This document shows positions 45,076-55,449 of a stretch of DNA of 64,000 nucleotides, one piece after another. The position numbers and the translations under genes were made by a program. Under the pieces are notes generated by a model. That model saw only the letters and a list, made by a program, of their open reading frames with translations, was not told the origin of the DNA and did no database searches. Every line of letters starts with the position of its first letter. Position 1 is the stretch's first letter. The stretch comes from Paenibacillus camerounensis (lineage in GTDB: Bacteria > Bacillota > Bacilli > Paenibacillales > Paenibacillaceae): contig NZ_CCDG010000003.1 in the NCBI RefSeq assembly GCF_000723885.1, positions 80,507 to 144,506 of the forward strand. Reading direction: 5' to 3'.

Positions 45076-46229
45076 GTAAGATATGGACAATTGGCTGGAA
45101 TATGGTCAAACGGACCATCGGCTCCCGCAGAGGGCTGCTGCTGCATATTTTTCTGCCGGGCATCGTAATTGCCGGCATAATCTCCATTACCGGAGGCAGC
45201 GATAACAGCTCCTCTGGTACTGTGCTCTATACTAATCTGGATAACGGTCCGGGAGGCAGGCATCTGCTGGCTGAGCTGAAGGGCACCGGTGAATACGAAC
45301 TGGCAGAACGTTCTGATGAACAGGCTGTTAAGAAGAGCGTCATTGGCCAGGAGGGCGTTGCCGGGCTGCTGATTCCTCAGGATTACACGGCACAGTTGCT
45401 GGATGGCAGGGAGCCTCAGCTGACCGTATACGAGCTGAAGATCACCGAGGATTCGGTGCTGCTGAAGCTGAAGGCTGAAGCCATTGCCAGACAGATGCTG
45501 GTGACCGCAGCCACGGTGAAGGGGGCCGGCTCCGATGATCAGGCCGTGCGGTTTGCCGCTATATTGCAGCAGGCAGAGCAGCACAATGTATCAAGTATAA
45601 AGACGGATTATGACCTGTACCCGAGGCAGACACTGGGGGTCATTACCGGAATGACCCTAATGTTCCTGATGAGCCTGGTTACCAGCTCGGTCAATCAGAT
45701 TATGGATGACCGCAGAGGCCGGACCATGATGAGAATGTACAGTGCCCCGGTACGCGCCTATGAGATCACGCTGGGCAATTTCTGCGGCAGCTTTCTGGTA
45801 GGTCTCATTCAGATTGCCGTCGTCCTGATTCTCGGCAAGTGGGTGCTGCGCTATGATTATGAAGTACCGATGCTACTGTACTTCCTGGTGCTGGCCGCAT
45901 TCATGTTTGTCTCTATGGGCATTGCCGCCACGGTAGCCGGCCTGATCCGTAATCCGCGCAATGCCGGCATGCTGAATGCGCTCATTCTTACACCAACCTG
46001 TATGCTGGGCGGCTGTTTCTGGCCGATATCCATTATGCCGGAGTACATGCAGAAGGCCGCTAATTTCACGCCGCAGAAATGGGCGATCCAGGCGGTGGAC
46101 ATCGCCGCTACAGGCGGCGGCTGGAATGAGCTGTGGCTGCCCTTTGCCGTGCTCGGTCTGATGGCGGCGATTCTGCTGGCGCTCGGCTCGGCAACGCTGC
46201 GTCCGAACGAGGCGGGGGTCAGCGCCTAA
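45072..46229 (+). CDS. ABC-2 type permease 2
   Basis: 385 residues; same layout as its neighbour: one N-terminal segment, a large outside loop (about 45-190), then five segments, with the conserved LILTPTCMLGGCFWPISIMPE loop typical of ABC-2 exporters. Start overlaps the upstream permease stop (ATGA). The two permeases probably form a heterodimer with the ATPase. Substrate not deducible from sequence. Confidence 0.88.
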   Translation: MSKIWTIGWNMVKRTIGSRRGLLLHIFLPGIVIAGIISITGGSDNSSSGTVLYTNLDNGPGGRHLLAELKGTGEYELAERSDEQAVKKSVIGQEGVAGLLIPQDYTAQLLDGREPQLTVYELKITEDSVLLKLKAEAIARQMLVTAATVKGAGSDDQAVRFAAILQQAEQHNVSSIKTDYDLYPRQTLGVITGMTLMFLMSLVTSSVNQIMDDRRGRTMMRMYSAPVRAYEITLGNFCGSFLVGLIQIAVVLILGKWVLRYDYEVPMLLYFLVLAAFMFVSMGIAATVAGLIRNPRNAGMLNALILTPTCMLGGCFWPISIMPEYMQKAANFTPQKWAIQAVDIAATGGGWNELWLPFAVLGLMAAILLALGSATLRPNEAGVSA

Positions 46230-46260
46230 ACGCCAAACCCTGCCATCCGGCTAATTGTGA

Positions 46261-46289
46261 TTGCGCCTGCCGGGGGCTTAAGGTATACT
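46261..46289 (+). promoter_or_regulatory. Promoter-like sequence before a terminator
   Basis: TTGCGC (46261-46266), 17-base spacer, TATACT (46284-46289). It lies just before the terminator at 46322, so a transcript from here would be very short unless it reads through to the antiporter. Confidence 0.4.
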
Positions 46290-46321
46290 AATACAATATT
46301 GTTCAACCGAATATCTGTTTT

Positions 46322-46364
46322 ACAAGGAGGAGCCTGTCACCAAGGGCTCCTCCTTGTCTTTTTT
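46322..46364 (+). terminator. Strong terminator between ABC exporter and antiporter
   Basis: 13-base perfect stem ACAAGGAGGAGCC / GGCTCCTCCTTGT followed by CTTTTTTC. Confidence 0.9.
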
Positions 46365-46400
46365 CGGCAACAGGGGATGATTCTAAGCGGGGGGATGCAA

Positions 46401-47561
46401 ATGGAATTTATTCTGGTATTAGTGCTTATTTTGTTGTTTACGAAGCTGGCGGGGGCGTTATCTGTGAGATTGGGTCAGCCCGCTGTACTCGGCAAGCTGC
46501 TGATCGGGATTGTTCTCGGTCCGGCGGTGCTCGGCTGGGTGCAGGACAGTGATTTTATCCATTATATGTCGGAGATCGGTGTGCTGCTGATGATGTTCAT
46601 CGCGGGTCTTGAGACAGACCTCACGCAGCTGAAGCGTAACTGGAAGTCTGCATTTGCGGTGGCGGTAGGCGGGATCATGCTGCCTTTTCTCGGGGGCATG
46701 GCTGTCGGGGAATGGTTCGGCTTCGACCAGCATCATGCGCTGTTTCTTGGTGCGCTGCTGAGCGCGACCTCGGTCAGTATCTCAGTGCAGGTGCTGCAGG
46801 AGATGAACAAGCTGAATTCACCGGAGGGTACGACGATTCTGGGCGCTGCTGTGGTGGATGATATTCTGGTGGTCATTCTGCTTGCGCTGCTGATGAGCTT
46901 TTTCGGGACAGGGGAGGCCGTCTCCATCAGTCTGCTCATTGGAAAAAAGGTACTGTTCTTCGCCGTTGCTATCCTCGCAGGCTGGCTGCTGGTTCCCCGG
47001 CTGATGAAGGGGTTCGCCCCGCTGAAGGTGACGGAGGTTACGGTTACGGCAGCGCTGGTGATTTGCTTCGGATTTGCTTACTTTGCAGAGATGATGGGAA
47101 TGGCCGGGATTATCGGCGCTTTTGCCGCAGGAATTGCTGTCGGGCAGACTCCGTTCAGGCATACAGTAGATACTAAAGTTGCACCTGTTGCTTATTCACT
47201 GTTCGTCCCGGTTTTCTTTGTGAGCATCGGGCTTAGCGTTACCTTTGATGGTGCAGGCAGTCAGATCCCGTTCATGATTGTCCTGGTTATCGTCTCAGTG
47301 CTGGCCAAGCTGCTGGGCGGCGGACTGGGGGCGCGGCTTACCGGCTTCAGTACCCGTTCAGCGGTCATAATCGGTACCGGGATGATATCCCGGGGGGAGG
47401 TCGCGCTTATCATTGCATCCACCGGACTTGCGAGCGGACTGCTGCTGCCGGAATATTTTACAGCGGTCATTATTGTAGTCATTGCTACCACACTGGTCAC
47501 GCCGCCGCTCCTGAAGGCGGTCTTCCGTGAACCGGTCCGGCGTCTGGTGAAGAAAGGCTAA
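46401..47561 (+). CDS. Kef/CPA2-type cation:proton antiporter
   Basis: Start at ATG 46401 with a GGGGGG-type ribosome site six bases upstream; a longer frame to 46257 would run through the terminator hairpin and is not credible. 386 residues, about 12 hydrophobic segments and the CPA2 motifs: LLIGIVLGPAVLGWV (segment 2), LMMFIAGLETD, GALLSATSVSISVQVLQEM and GAAVVDDILVVILLALLM, the last with the paired acidic DD of the ion site. GMAGIIGAFAAGIAVG is also present. No C-terminal TrkA domain, so it is a minimal antiporter. Substrate (Na+/K+) unclear. Confidence 0.88.
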   Translation: MEFILVLVLILLFTKLAGALSVRLGQPAVLGKLLIGIVLGPAVLGWVQDSDFIHYMSEIGVLLMMFIAGLETDLTQLKRNWKSAFAVAVGGIMLPFLGGMAVGEWFGFDQHHALFLGALLSATSVSISVQVLQEMNKLNSPEGTTILGAAVVDDILVVILLALLMSFFGTGEAVSISLLIGKKVLFFAVAILAGWLLVPRLMKGFAPLKVTEVTVTAALVICFGFAYFAEMMGMAGIIGAFAAGIAVGQTPFRHTVDTKVAPVAYSLFVPVFFVSIGLSVTFDGAGSQIPFMIVLVIVSVLAKLLGGGLGARLTGFSTRSAVIIGTGMISRGEVALIIASTGLASGLLLPEYFTAVIIVVIATTLVTPPLLKAVFREPVRRLVKKG

Positions 47562-47591
47562 GAATAGTCCGCTGTACAATTTCCATCTTAG

Positions 47592-47625
47592 AAATAGCCC
47601 TTCTGCATAGAGCAGAGGGGCTATT
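47592..47625 (+). terminator. Hairpin after the antiporter
   Basis: AATAGCCC.TCTGC / GCAGA.GGGCTATT stem with only TTCGG after it; possibly a weak terminator. The rest of 47562-47833 has no gene. Confidence 0.5.
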
Positions 47626-47833
47626 CGGCCTGCATGCCACTCCTCATCAGCTGTTCTCTCTATCCCGGGAATTAGGATGACCGCGTCTTAAGACTGAGTA
47701 TGAAACCAGCCGCAGGACGGTTTTGGCATCCATATAAAGGGACTACACTAAAGCAAGAAAGCAGCTGTTATACATAAGGAAAGCAGACATAGTGTATTAG
47801 CCTAAATAGGAGAGCGGAAGGGGAATTCGAAAC

Positions 47834-50800
47834 ATGACATGGTTCACAAAATGGTCTTTTGGCAATAAGGGGGCTGTCGGCCTGCTGGTCGTTATGGCGC
47901 TGGTAGTGGGGATACTGAGCTATACTACACTGCCGATGGAATTTATGCCTGAAGCCGATAATCCGCAGGTGACGGTTACAGTGCTGGGGCCGGGCAAGAA
48001 TGCGCAGTCAATGGAGAGCGGCGTTACGAAGCCGATTGAGGCGGCCACCGCTGCAGTCAAAGGCAAAACCGGTCAGATGTCCACCTCCGGGGACGGGTAC
48101 GCCAAGGTGGATCTTTATTTTGACGGGAAAACCAATATGAAGGAAGCCTCGCAGGAGGTGGAGAAGGCAATCGGTGCGCTGACGCTCCCGGAAGGGGTGA
48201 TGGACCCTTTTATTGTGCAGCTGAACACTTCAATGATTCCGGTGGCGCAGACCACGTTATCTTTTGACGACGGGCTGACCAAAGAAAATCTGGAGGCCGC
48301 CGAAAACACCATTATCCCACAGCTGCAAAAGATAGACGGTGTAGCCAGTGTAGCCCTCTACGGCAAAACCAGTCCGCAGGTGAATGTGAAGCTGGACCCG
48401 CAGGCGATGGCATCAAAGGGCGTCTCGACAGCACAGGTGCTGGGATTGCTTCAGGGACGCAGTGTATCGGCTTCCATCGGTGAGCAGACGATCGGCGGAC
48501 AGACGGGAAATGTGAATGTTACGTCCTCCATAGACAGTCTGGATACGTTAAACAGGCTTCCGGTCGCTGCCGGTGTAACCCTGCGGGATATCGCTGCCGT
48601 TACAGTCAAAGCCGATCAGGAGAGCGTCAGCCGCTCGAACGGCAAGGATGTGCTGTTCGCAATTATCACCAAGGAAGCCGGGGCAAATGCGGTTGATGTC
48701 GGTGAGAAGGTGCGGGATGCTGCGGATGAGATTAACACGAGTGTGCCGAATGCCGAGCTGTCCGTTATCTTCAGCACCTCTGATATGGTCGTTACCTCAG
48801 TTAACAGTATGATGCGTGAGGTGCTGCTCGGTGCCCTGTTCGCAACGGCCGTTATTCTGCTGTTCCTGCGCAATATCCGGGCTACGCTGATTACAGCAGT
48901 ATCTATTCCGCTGTCGCTGGCTGTGACCCTGTATCTGCTCAAGGTTTCCGGTATCACGCTGAACATCGTCACACTCGGCGGTGTCGCCGTTGCGGTAGGG
49001 CGGCTGGTCGATGACAGCATAGTTGTAATTGAGAATATCTACCGCCGGCTGCAAAAAGAGCCCTTATCCCGTGAAACGGTAATCAGTGCGACTGGTGAGG
49101 TTGCGAGAGCCATCACCACCTCGACGATTGCCACCGTTGCGGTGTTCCTGCCGATGGGTCTGCTGCGGGGCAGCCTGCAGGCTTTTCTGCTGCCCTTTGC
49201 TCTGACGGTAACTTACTCACTGCTGACCTCGCTGGTTGTAGCGCTGACTGTAGTGCCGCTGCTGAGCGCCTGGCTGCTGCGGGGCACTTCCATGAAGGCG
49301 CATGAGCCGGCCAAGTGGTTCTCCCGTTTCCTCGACTGGAATCTGCACCGCAAGTGGATCACGCTGACGGCAGGCCTGGTGCTGCTCGCGGGCTCCATCG
49401 CCGCTTATATTGCAATGCCGAAGGGGGCGCTGGATGCAGCGGATGCCAGTATGGTTGCTGTCCAGCTTGTGTACCCCAATGATGTACCGGTAGCGGAGGT
49501 GCTGGAAAAGGGCAAGCAGCTTGAGCAGGAGATGATTAGCCGGCCGGAAGCCGAAACCGTCGTGATGCAATCCGGCAACAGTGCAGATATGGCTAAATGG
49601 GGAACGGTAAGCTCACTGACTCAGGTAGACTACACTGTGCTGATGAAGGAAGATGCCGATGCCCAGCTGTTCCTTGATCATGTACGGGGTCTGCAGGACA
49701 GCTATGAAGGAGCGGCACTCACTGCTAACGAATCCAGCATGATGGGCTCCTCCTCCACAAGTGAATATGTGGATATTGCCGGCGATGACCTGGCGGAGAT
49801 TCAGACGGTCGCCCAAAAGGCGGCAGCCCTGATAGAGGCCGTTGACGGGGTAAACAAGGTCACCAGTAATATGGAGGACACCAAGCCGGTATTTGCCTTT
49901 GGCGTTGATCCCGCTGCGGCTAATGCCCAGGAACTCTCAATGCAGCTGGCAGCTATGCTGAATCCGGTTCCGCTCGGGCAGATGGAGCTGGAGGGCTCGC
50001 CGGCGGCGGTTGTACTGGAGCCGGTGCTCCAGCCGCAGTCACAGGAGGAGCTCAAGCAGATTACGCTGATGACCTCCGGCGGCCCGCAGCTGCTCACTGA
50101 CGTAGCTTCACTTGAGGTTACAGAGCAGCCGGCCATGCTCTACCATAAGGACGGCAAGCCTTATGTGCGGATTACCGCAGAGGTGGATGCGAAGAGGGTA
50201 TCAGCTATCGGGGCAGAGATCACCAGGCAGACAGACACTATTACCCTGCCCGAAGGTGTAACCCTGTTTGCCGGCGGAGCCTCTGCCGATCAGGCCGGAG
50301 ACTTTGGTGATCTGGGAATGACGGCCCTGATCTCAATCGGCCTGGTCTACCTGATCATGGTGCTGACCTTTAAGACACTGCGCGCCCCGCTGGCAATCAT
50401 GTTCTCGCTGCCGCTCGCAGCAATCGGGGCAATCGTTGCATTGATCATTTCGGGGGTGACTCCAGACTTTACAGCATTATTCGGAGCATTGATGCTGATC
50501 GGAATTGTAGTCACTAACGCGGTTGTGCTGATTGACCGGATCAAGCAGAACGAGGAGCATATGACGGTGAGAGCAGCGATTCTTGAGGCGGCAGGAACAC
50601 GGATGCGTCCGATTCTAATGACAGCAATTGCGACCATCTGCGCCATGCTTCCGCTTCTGTTCGGACATTCAGAGCAGGGCAGTATCGTCTCGCAGAGCCT
50701 TGCAATTGTCGTAATCGGCGGACTGACCGCAGCAACTGTACTGACGCTGCTGGTTGTACCGGCGGTATATGAGCTGCTGTATTTCCGGAGATCAGCCAGG

Positions 50801-50842
50801 GAACGGAAGGAAGCGGGGAAGCAGGCGGAAGCAGCATTGTAA
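47834..50842 (+). CDS. RND-family efflux transporter (SwrC/AcrB-like)
   Basis: 1002 residues, about 12 transmembrane segments in two halves: N-terminal segment 1 (LLVVMALVVGILSY), large outside loop, segments 2-6 after residue ~330 (LLGALFATAVILLFLRNIRATLITAVSIPLSLAVTL), and the same in the second half from about 830. Conserved segment-4 GGVAVAVGRLVDDSIVVIENIYR carries the charged proton-relay aspartates. Resembles SwrC/YerP of B. subtilis (surfactin resistance and swarming). No adaptor or outer-membrane partner gene is adjacent, as expected in a monoderm. A terminator follows. Confidence 0.9.
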   Translation: MTWFTKWSFGNKGAVGLLVVMALVVGILSYTTLPMEFMPEADNPQVTVTVLGPGKNAQSMESGVTKPIEAATAAVKGKTGQMSTSGDGYAKVDLYFDGKTNMKEASQEVEKAIGALTLPEGVMDPFIVQLNTSMIPVAQTTLSFDDGLTKENLEAAENTIIPQLQKIDGVASVALYGKTSPQVNVKLDPQAMASKGVSTAQVLGLLQGRSVSASIGEQTIGGQTGNVNVTSSIDSLDTLNRLPVAAGVTLRDIAAVTVKADQESVSRSNGKDVLFAIITKEAGANAVDVGEKVRDAADEINTSVPNAELSVIFSTSDMVVTSVNSMMREVLLGALFATAVILLFLRNIRATLITAVSIPLSLAVTLYLLKVSGITLNIVTLGGVAVAVGRLVDDSIVVIENIYRRLQKEPLSRETVISATGEVARAITTSTIATVAVFLPMGLLRGSLQAFLLPFALTVTYSLLTSLVVALTVVPLLSAWLLRGTSMKAHEPAKWFSRFLDWNLHRKWITLTAGLVLLAGSIAAYIAMPKGALDAADASMVAVQLVYPNDVPVAEVLEKGKQLEQEMISRPEAETVVMQSGNSADMAKWGTVSSLTQVDYTVLMKEDADAQLFLDHVRGLQDSYEGAALTANESSMMGSSSTSEYVDIAGDDLAEIQTVAQKAAALIEAVDGVNKVTSNMEDTKPVFAFGVDPAAANAQELSMQLAAMLNPVPLGQMELEGSPAAVVLEPVLQPQSQEELKQITLMTSGGPQLLTDVASLEVTEQPAMLYHKDGKPYVRITAEVDAKRVSAIGAEITRQTDTITLPEGVTLFAGGASADQAGDFGDLGMTALISIGLVYLIMVLTFKTLRAPLAIMFSLPLAAIGAIVALIISGVTPDFTALFGALMLIGIVVTNAVVLIDRIKQNEEHMTVRAAILEAAGTRMRPILMTAIATICAMLPLLFGHSEQGSIVSQSLAIVVIGGLTAATVLTLLVVPAVYELLYFRRSARERKEAGKQAEAAL

Positions 50843-50908
50843 GGATGGATGATTGTGAATCGTATTCGGGGATGACCCAGACCTGGGTAAGCATCTCAGT
50901 ATAAAGCC

Positions 50909-50945
50909 GGAGGCAGTGCGGAAATTCCGCACTGCCTCTGTTTGT
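50909..50945 (+). terminator. Terminator after RND gene
   Basis: GGAGGCAGTGCGGA / TCCGCACTGCCTC stem followed by TGTTTGTT; lies between convergent genes. Confidence 0.8.
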
Positions 50946-50994
50946 TGCCGTTAGGGTTCTGCCGTATTCATAAGATCAGCAAGAGACCGCGCCG

Positions 50995-51792
50995 CTAATT
51001 GCCCGTGCTCTCATACCGCGACAGCCCGAAGCGGAAGATGCCGTACGCTGCGGCCATGCTTCCCAGCGCCGCAACCGGAGCCAGCATCCACCAGCCTGAC
51101 CAGCCGCTTTTGCCGAAGACATAGGTAGCCGGATAGAAGCTGATAAAAGCATACGGCAGCACGGTGGAGACAAATACACGGATCGCCTGCGGAAACAGCG
51201 ACAGCGGATACTTGGCCAGATCAGCCAGGTTATGGACCATCAGCGGAAAGGCATTTCCGGCATTTTTGATCCAGAAGGCGGCTGAATTGGCGGCCAGATT
51301 AATGGATACGCGGATAATCACCGCCGTAATCAGGAGAAGGAGAATGATGAAGATTTTCCCCGGAGTAAAATGTACATTTCCGTGAATCAGAGACTGCCAG
51401 ATGATGACTCCGCCGATCAGCATATTGCCGAGGCCGTTGATCCCGATCCCTGTGCAGAAGACCTGCAGCACCACAGGCACCGGCCGCAGCAGGTAGCGGT
51501 CCATTTCACCCAGATTAACGAGCCGGCTCATCCGCCAGGTGCCTTCAAAGAACAGCGAGCCGACGCCTTCCGTCACAAAAATCATCGCATACATAAACGT
51601 TACTTCCCAGAACTGCCAGCCGTTGATATCCGGAATCCGGTCATAAATGACCCAGAGGAAGACAAAGCCGAGCACCTGGGTTAACGCAGCGGAACACATT
51701 AATATGTAGAAATCCTTATTATATTCAAGTATGGCTTTGAGCTGCTGCACGTATAACCGCCTGTATAAATAGAACATCCTTGATACCCGCAC
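50995..51792 (-). CDS. ABC-2 permease (COG3694-like)
   Basis: 265 residues with six hydrophobic segments and no large outside loop. The LGEMDRYLLRPVPVVLQV motif marks the DUF990/ABC2_membrane_6 group of permeases. It forms a three-gene set with the permease and ATPase to its right. Transcribed leftward as the last gene of that set. Substrate unknown. Confidence 0.85.
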   Translation of the reverse strand: MRVSRMFYLYRRLYVQQLKAILEYNKDFYILMCSAALTQVLGFVFLWVIYDRIPDINGWQFWEVTFMYAMIFVTEGVGSLFFEGTWRMSRLVNLGEMDRYLLRPVPVVLQVFCTGIGINGLGNMLIGGVIIWQSLIHGNVHFTPGKIFIILLLLITAVIIRVSINLAANSAAFWIKNAGNAFPLMVHNLADLAKYPLSLFPQAIRVFVSTVLPYAFISFYPATYVFGKSGWSGWWMLAPVAALGSMAAAYGIFRFGLSRYESTGN

Positions 51793-51812
51793 CTGTTCTC
51801 ACTCCTTTCATC

Positions 51813-52619
51813 TTATCCGCCATGAATGGTTACCTGGCGGACCGCCCAGTTCCACATGGCTTTGCCGGCGAACCAGAGGGCAATTCCCCAAAACGCCTGT
51901 AAAGCGATCAGCTTCAGACTCTCGGCGGTGCCGGTCTGCTGCAGAAAGATCATCGTCGGCGTATGAATGATGCTCTGAAAGGGCAGCCATAAAGCCAGCC
52001 GCTCCAGCCAGTCCGGGAAAAAGGCCAGCGGTACAAGCGCTCCAGACAGCAGGTTGGTAACAGCAATCCGCGTCCAGACGATGCCCATTGAGCCGGTTGA
52101 CCAGAAGCAGAGCAGTGCCGCCAGATACACGACGCCGAATTTAACCAGAATGGCGCCGAGCAGGCTTAAGAGAAACAGCGCATAGACAAGCGGCGAGTGC
52201 GGCAGGGTAATTCCGGACAGAAAGGAGGCAAATATCGTCAGCAGAACCGCGCTCATACCGCCCTCCAGCAGACTGGCCCCCAGCGTCTCCGAGAAGCGGG
52301 CGCTCTGGAAGTCCAGCGGCTTGAGCAGATCTATCGCTACGCTCCCATCCAGGATTTTACCGGAAATGGAGGTTTCGGAGTACCAGGAGAGCACGGAGTT
52401 AGCCAGAAAAGTGACCAGCAGATAGGTCTTCATCTGATCCCAGGTGTATCCGCCGACCTCGCTGCGGCCGCTGTAAATGCCCTGCCACAAAAAGTAGATT
52501 GCCAGCAGATTCACGGTATTGGCCAAAAATCCGATTACATAGGAGGTCCGGTAGGCCAGCACATTTTGCAGGGAACGGTTCGCAATGCTCCTGTATTTTT
52601 TAAGTGGAATAGCAGACAT
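51813..52619 (-). CDS. ABC-2 permease (COG4587-like)
   Basis: 268 residues, six hydrophobic segments. DGSVAIDLLKPLDFQ corresponds to the conserved loop of this permease group, matching the LLRP loop of the downstream paralogue. It is 21 bases from the next permease and 21 bases from the ATPase, so the three genes are one operon. Confidence 0.85.
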   Translation of the reverse strand: MSAIPLKKYRSIANRSLQNVLAYRTSYVIGFLANTVNLLAIYFLWQGIYSGRSEVGGYTWDQMKTYLLVTFLANSVLSWYSETSISGKILDGSVAIDLLKPLDFQSARFSETLGASLLEGGMSAVLLTIFASFLSGITLPHSPLVYALFLLSLLGAILVKFGVVYLAALLCFWSTGSMGIVWTRIAVTNLLSGALVPLAFFPDWLERLALWLPFQSIIHTPTMIFLQQTGTAESLKLIALQAFWGIALWFAGKAMWNWAVRQVTIHGG

Positions 52620-52640
52620 GGCTGTGAGGGTCCTCCTTTC

Positions 52641-53663
52641 TTATTGGGCTTGCTGATTCAGATTCAGATCGAGATTACCGTCATATACAGCCTTGATTAC
52701 CTGTTCAATGTTGGCATCCTCCATCCGGAAGTCAATGACCTCGCCATGGCGCATCACCCGGCTGACCACATCACTGGCGGTATATTCATACCGGTCAAAA
52801 GCAACAGAGAATTCCTGTTCATTCTGCAGCGTAAGCCTGATTCCGGGAGTCTGGTCCAGCTCTGCGAACAGCTCCGGCATCGGTGAGCCAACCTGGAAGA
52901 AAATAACCCGGCTGCGGGCAAAACGCGACTTCACCTCGCTCAGGCTGCCATCATAAATAATCATGCCATGGTCGATGATAATCAGCCGTTTGCACAGGTC
53001 CTCAATATCGCCTAGATCATGAGTGGTCAGCATGACGGTGGTCTGCTGCTCCTGGTTGATTTTTTTGATGAATTCGCGGATCTTCTGCTTCACGGATACA
53101 TCGAGCCCGATCGTCGGTTCGTCGAGATAGACAATGGGCGGGTTATGTAAAAGGGCTGCAGCCAGATCGGCGCGCATCCGCTGCCCCAGCGAGAGCTTCC
53201 GGGCGGATAAATGAATGAATTCATTCATGCCCAGCAGCTCGATAAACTGCTCCAGATTATTCCGGTACACGTGATCGGGAATCTCGTAAATATCCTTCAG
53301 CAGCGAAAAGGATTCGACAATCGGAATGTCCCACCACAGCTGGGTCCGCTGGCCGAAGACCGCACCGATTCCGGCGGCGTTCTCCATTCTTTTTTTATAC
53401 GGATTGATACCGTTTACAGAAATGCTGCCCCCGGACGGCTTCAGGATGCCGCTCAGCATCTTGATCGTGGTGGACTTGCCGGCACCGTTCGGTCCCACGT
53501 AGGCGACAGTTTCACCGGTTTCGATGCTGAGATCCAGCGGATGGACAGCCACTTTTGTAATGTTTCTGGGGACAATCAGGTGCTTGAGCGCCCCTTTCAG
53601 GCCCGGCTCCTTCACCGCCTGCACAAAGGACTTGGTCAGGCCCCTGGCTTCGATAATACTCAA
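52641..53663 (-). CDS. ABC-2 exporter ATPase (COG4586-like)
   Basis: Start is TTG 53663, preceded by AAGGGAGG with seven-base spacing, giving LSIIEARGLTKSF; a longer frame to 53759 has no ribosome site. 340 residues. Walker A GPNGAGKSTT, signature LSLGQRMRADLAAALLH, Walker B IVYLDEPTIGLDV, H-loop TTHDLGD. The ~30-residue insert before Walker A (KEPGLKGALKHLIVPRNITKVAV) is typical of the COG4586 group, which pairs with the two adjacent permease types. No regulator is adjacent. Confidence 0.9.
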   Translation of the reverse strand: MSIIEARGLTKSFVQAVKEPGLKGALKHLIVPRNITKVAVHPLDLSIETGETVAYVGPNGAGKSTTIKMLSGILKPSGGSISVNGINPYKKRMENAAGIGAVFGQRTQLWWDIPIVESFSLLKDIYEIPDHVYRNNLEQFIELLGMNEFIHLSARKLSLGQRMRADLAAALLHNPPIVYLDEPTIGLDVSVKQKIREFIKKINQEQQTTVMLTTHDLGDIEDLCKRLIIIDHGMIIYDGSLSEVKSRFARSRVIFFQVGSPMPELFAELDQTPGIRLTLQNEQEFSVAFDRYEYTASDVVSRVMRHGEVIDFRMEDANIEQVIKAVYDGNLDLNLNQQAQ

Positions 53664-53910
53664 GGCTATTCCTCCCTTACTCTGATGATTGTGATCTTTA
53701 GACAAAAGCCATGTTCCAATATAGCACTTGGCTCGTGTCGAAAACTGGCGGAATAGCATAGCAGCTAAAAAAAATTATTGGATTTTAACGAAAAAAGTCG
53801 GCCCCGCCGCTGAGGCATTATTTTTAATAGTACAGCTGTAACGGATAAAACTATTTAATTTTGATTGAGCGGCAGATTAGTTAAGATGTTGTACGGAAAA
53901 GAAAACGCCA

Positions 53911-53967
53911 TTAAAAAAGCGGCTATCTCCCAAAGGATACGAGTATCTTGGGGGTAGCCGCTTTAAT
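53911..53967 (-). terminator. Terminator of the gcv operon
   Basis: AAGCGGCTA..CCC..GATAC / GTATC..GGG..TAGCCGCTT with six T residues on the minus strand, just after gcvPB. Confidence 0.88.
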
Positions 53968-53988
53968 TTGATTATTAATCTGAATATA

Positions 53989-55449
53989 TTAACCGCAAGA
54001 GCAGTTCAATACCGGCTTCCGCGCAGCCTGGGTTTCATCCAGACGGCTGATTTCGGTTGTATGCGGAGCGTTGATGACGATCTCCGGTGTCTCCTCGGCT
54101 TCCTTGACGATCTGAATCATGGTTTCAATGAACCCGTCGAGTGTTTCCTTGCTTTCGGTTTCGGTCGGCTCGATCATCATGCACTCTTCGACGGTGAGCG
54201 GGAAATAGACTGTCGGCGGGTGGTAGCCGAAGTCGAGCAGCCGCTTGGCTACGTCGAGCGTACGCACCCCGTATTGCTTGAGATTGCGGCCGGACATAAC
54301 GAACTCATGCTTGCAGACGCCCGGATATGGAATTTCGAAGTACGGTGCCAGCCGGTGCATCATATAGTTGGCATTCAGCACAGCGTTCTCGGATACCTCG
54401 CGCAGGCCGTCCGGTCCGTAGGTGCGGATGTAGGCATAGGCACGAACGAGGATACCGAAGTTGCCGTAAAAGGCTTTGACCCGGCCGATGGATTCCGGTC
54501 CGCCGTAGTTCAGCGAGTAGCTGCTGTCTTCATTCTGTACTACAGAAGGCTGCGGCAGGAACGGAATAAGAATCGACTTTACGCCGACAGGTCCGGCTCC
54601 CGGGCCGCCGCCGCCGTGCGGGGTGCTCATCGTTTTGTGCAGATTCAAATGCACGACGTCGAAGCCCATATCGCCCGGACGGGTAATGCCCATGATCGCA
54701 TTGGAATTCGCTCCGTCATAATAGAGCAGGCCGCCGGCTTCATGAACGATTTCAGCAATCTCGACAATCTGCGTTTCGAACAGGCCGAGCGTACTCGGGT
54801 TAGTCAGCATCAGTGCAGCAGTGTCGCTGCCGACGGCAGCCTTCAGGGCTTCAAGATCCACCATGCCTTTGGCATTGGAAGGGATCGTTACGGTATCCAG
54901 GCCCGCAGCTGCGGCACTGGCCGGATTGGTGCCATGTGAGGAGTCCGGCACGATGACCTTAGTACGCTTCTCGCCGCGGCTCTCATGGTAGGCGCGGATC
55001 ATCATCAGGCCGGTCCATTCCCCGTGGGCACCGGCGGCAGGCTGGAGGGAGACGGCATCCATGCCGGTCAGAACGGCCAGATCTTTTTGCAGAGTATACA
55101 TCAGTTCAAGTGCGCCTTGAATGCTTTCTTCCGGCTGGTAAGGGTGAATCTTAGCCAGACCCGGGAAGCGGGCTACATCTTCATTAATCTTTGGATTGTA
55201 TTTCATTGTACAGGAGCCTAGCGGGTAGAAGCCGTTATCGACACCGAAGTTGCGGCGGGAAAGGGCGGTGTAGTGGCGGATTACATCCACTTCAGACACT
55301 TCCGGCAGCAGCACTGGCTCACTGCGCAGCAGTCCGGCCGGTATCAGGGTATCAATGGCCGCATCCTCAGGAATATCGCATACAGGCAGGGAATAGGCTG
55401 AGCGGCCGGGACGGCTAAGCTCAAAAATCAGACTTTGTTCCGGTTTCAT
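53989..55449 (-). CDS. gcvPB: Glycine dehydrogenase (decarboxylating) subunit 2
   Basis: C-terminal half of P-protein, the PLP enzyme that decarboxylates glycine and passes the aminomethyl group to lipoyl GcvH. 486 residues. PLP-binding Lys lies in [22 protein letters not shown]. Splitting of P-protein into two chains is normal in Firmicutes. Start overlaps the gcvPA stop by four bases. Last gene of gcvT-PA-PB. Confidence 0.96.
   Translation of the reverse strand: MKPEQSLIFELSRPGRSAYSLPVCDIPEDAAIDTLIPAGLLRSEPVLLPEVSEVDVIRHYTALSRRNFGVDNGFYPLGSCTMKYNPKINEDVARFPGLAKIHPYQPEESIQGALELMYTLQKDLAVLTGMDAVSLQPAAGAHGEWTGLMMIRAYHESRGEKRTKVIVPDSSHGTNPASAAAAGLDTVTIPSNAKGMVDLEALKAAVGSDTAALMLTNPSTLGLFETQIVEIAEIVHEAGGLLYYDGANSNAIMGITRPGDMGFDVVHLNLHKTMSTPHGGGGPGAGPVGVKSILIPFLPQPSVVQNEDSSYSLNYGGPESIGRVKAFYGNFGILVRAYAYIRTYGPDGLREVSENAVLNANYMMHRLAPYFEIPYPGVCKHEFVMSGRNLKQYGVRTLDVAKRLLDFGYHPPTVYFPLTVEECMMIEPTETESKETLDGFIETMIQIVKEAEETPEIVINAPHTTEISRLDETQAARKPVLNCSCG

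Noticed and set aside
46257..46400. N-terminal extension of the antiporter
   Set aside because: The extension would translate through an intrinsic terminator and lacks a ribosome site; ATG 46401 is better.
53968..54939. Plus-strand frame opposite gcvPB
   Set aside because: Mirror of gcvPB and overlaps the gcv terminator; no domain.
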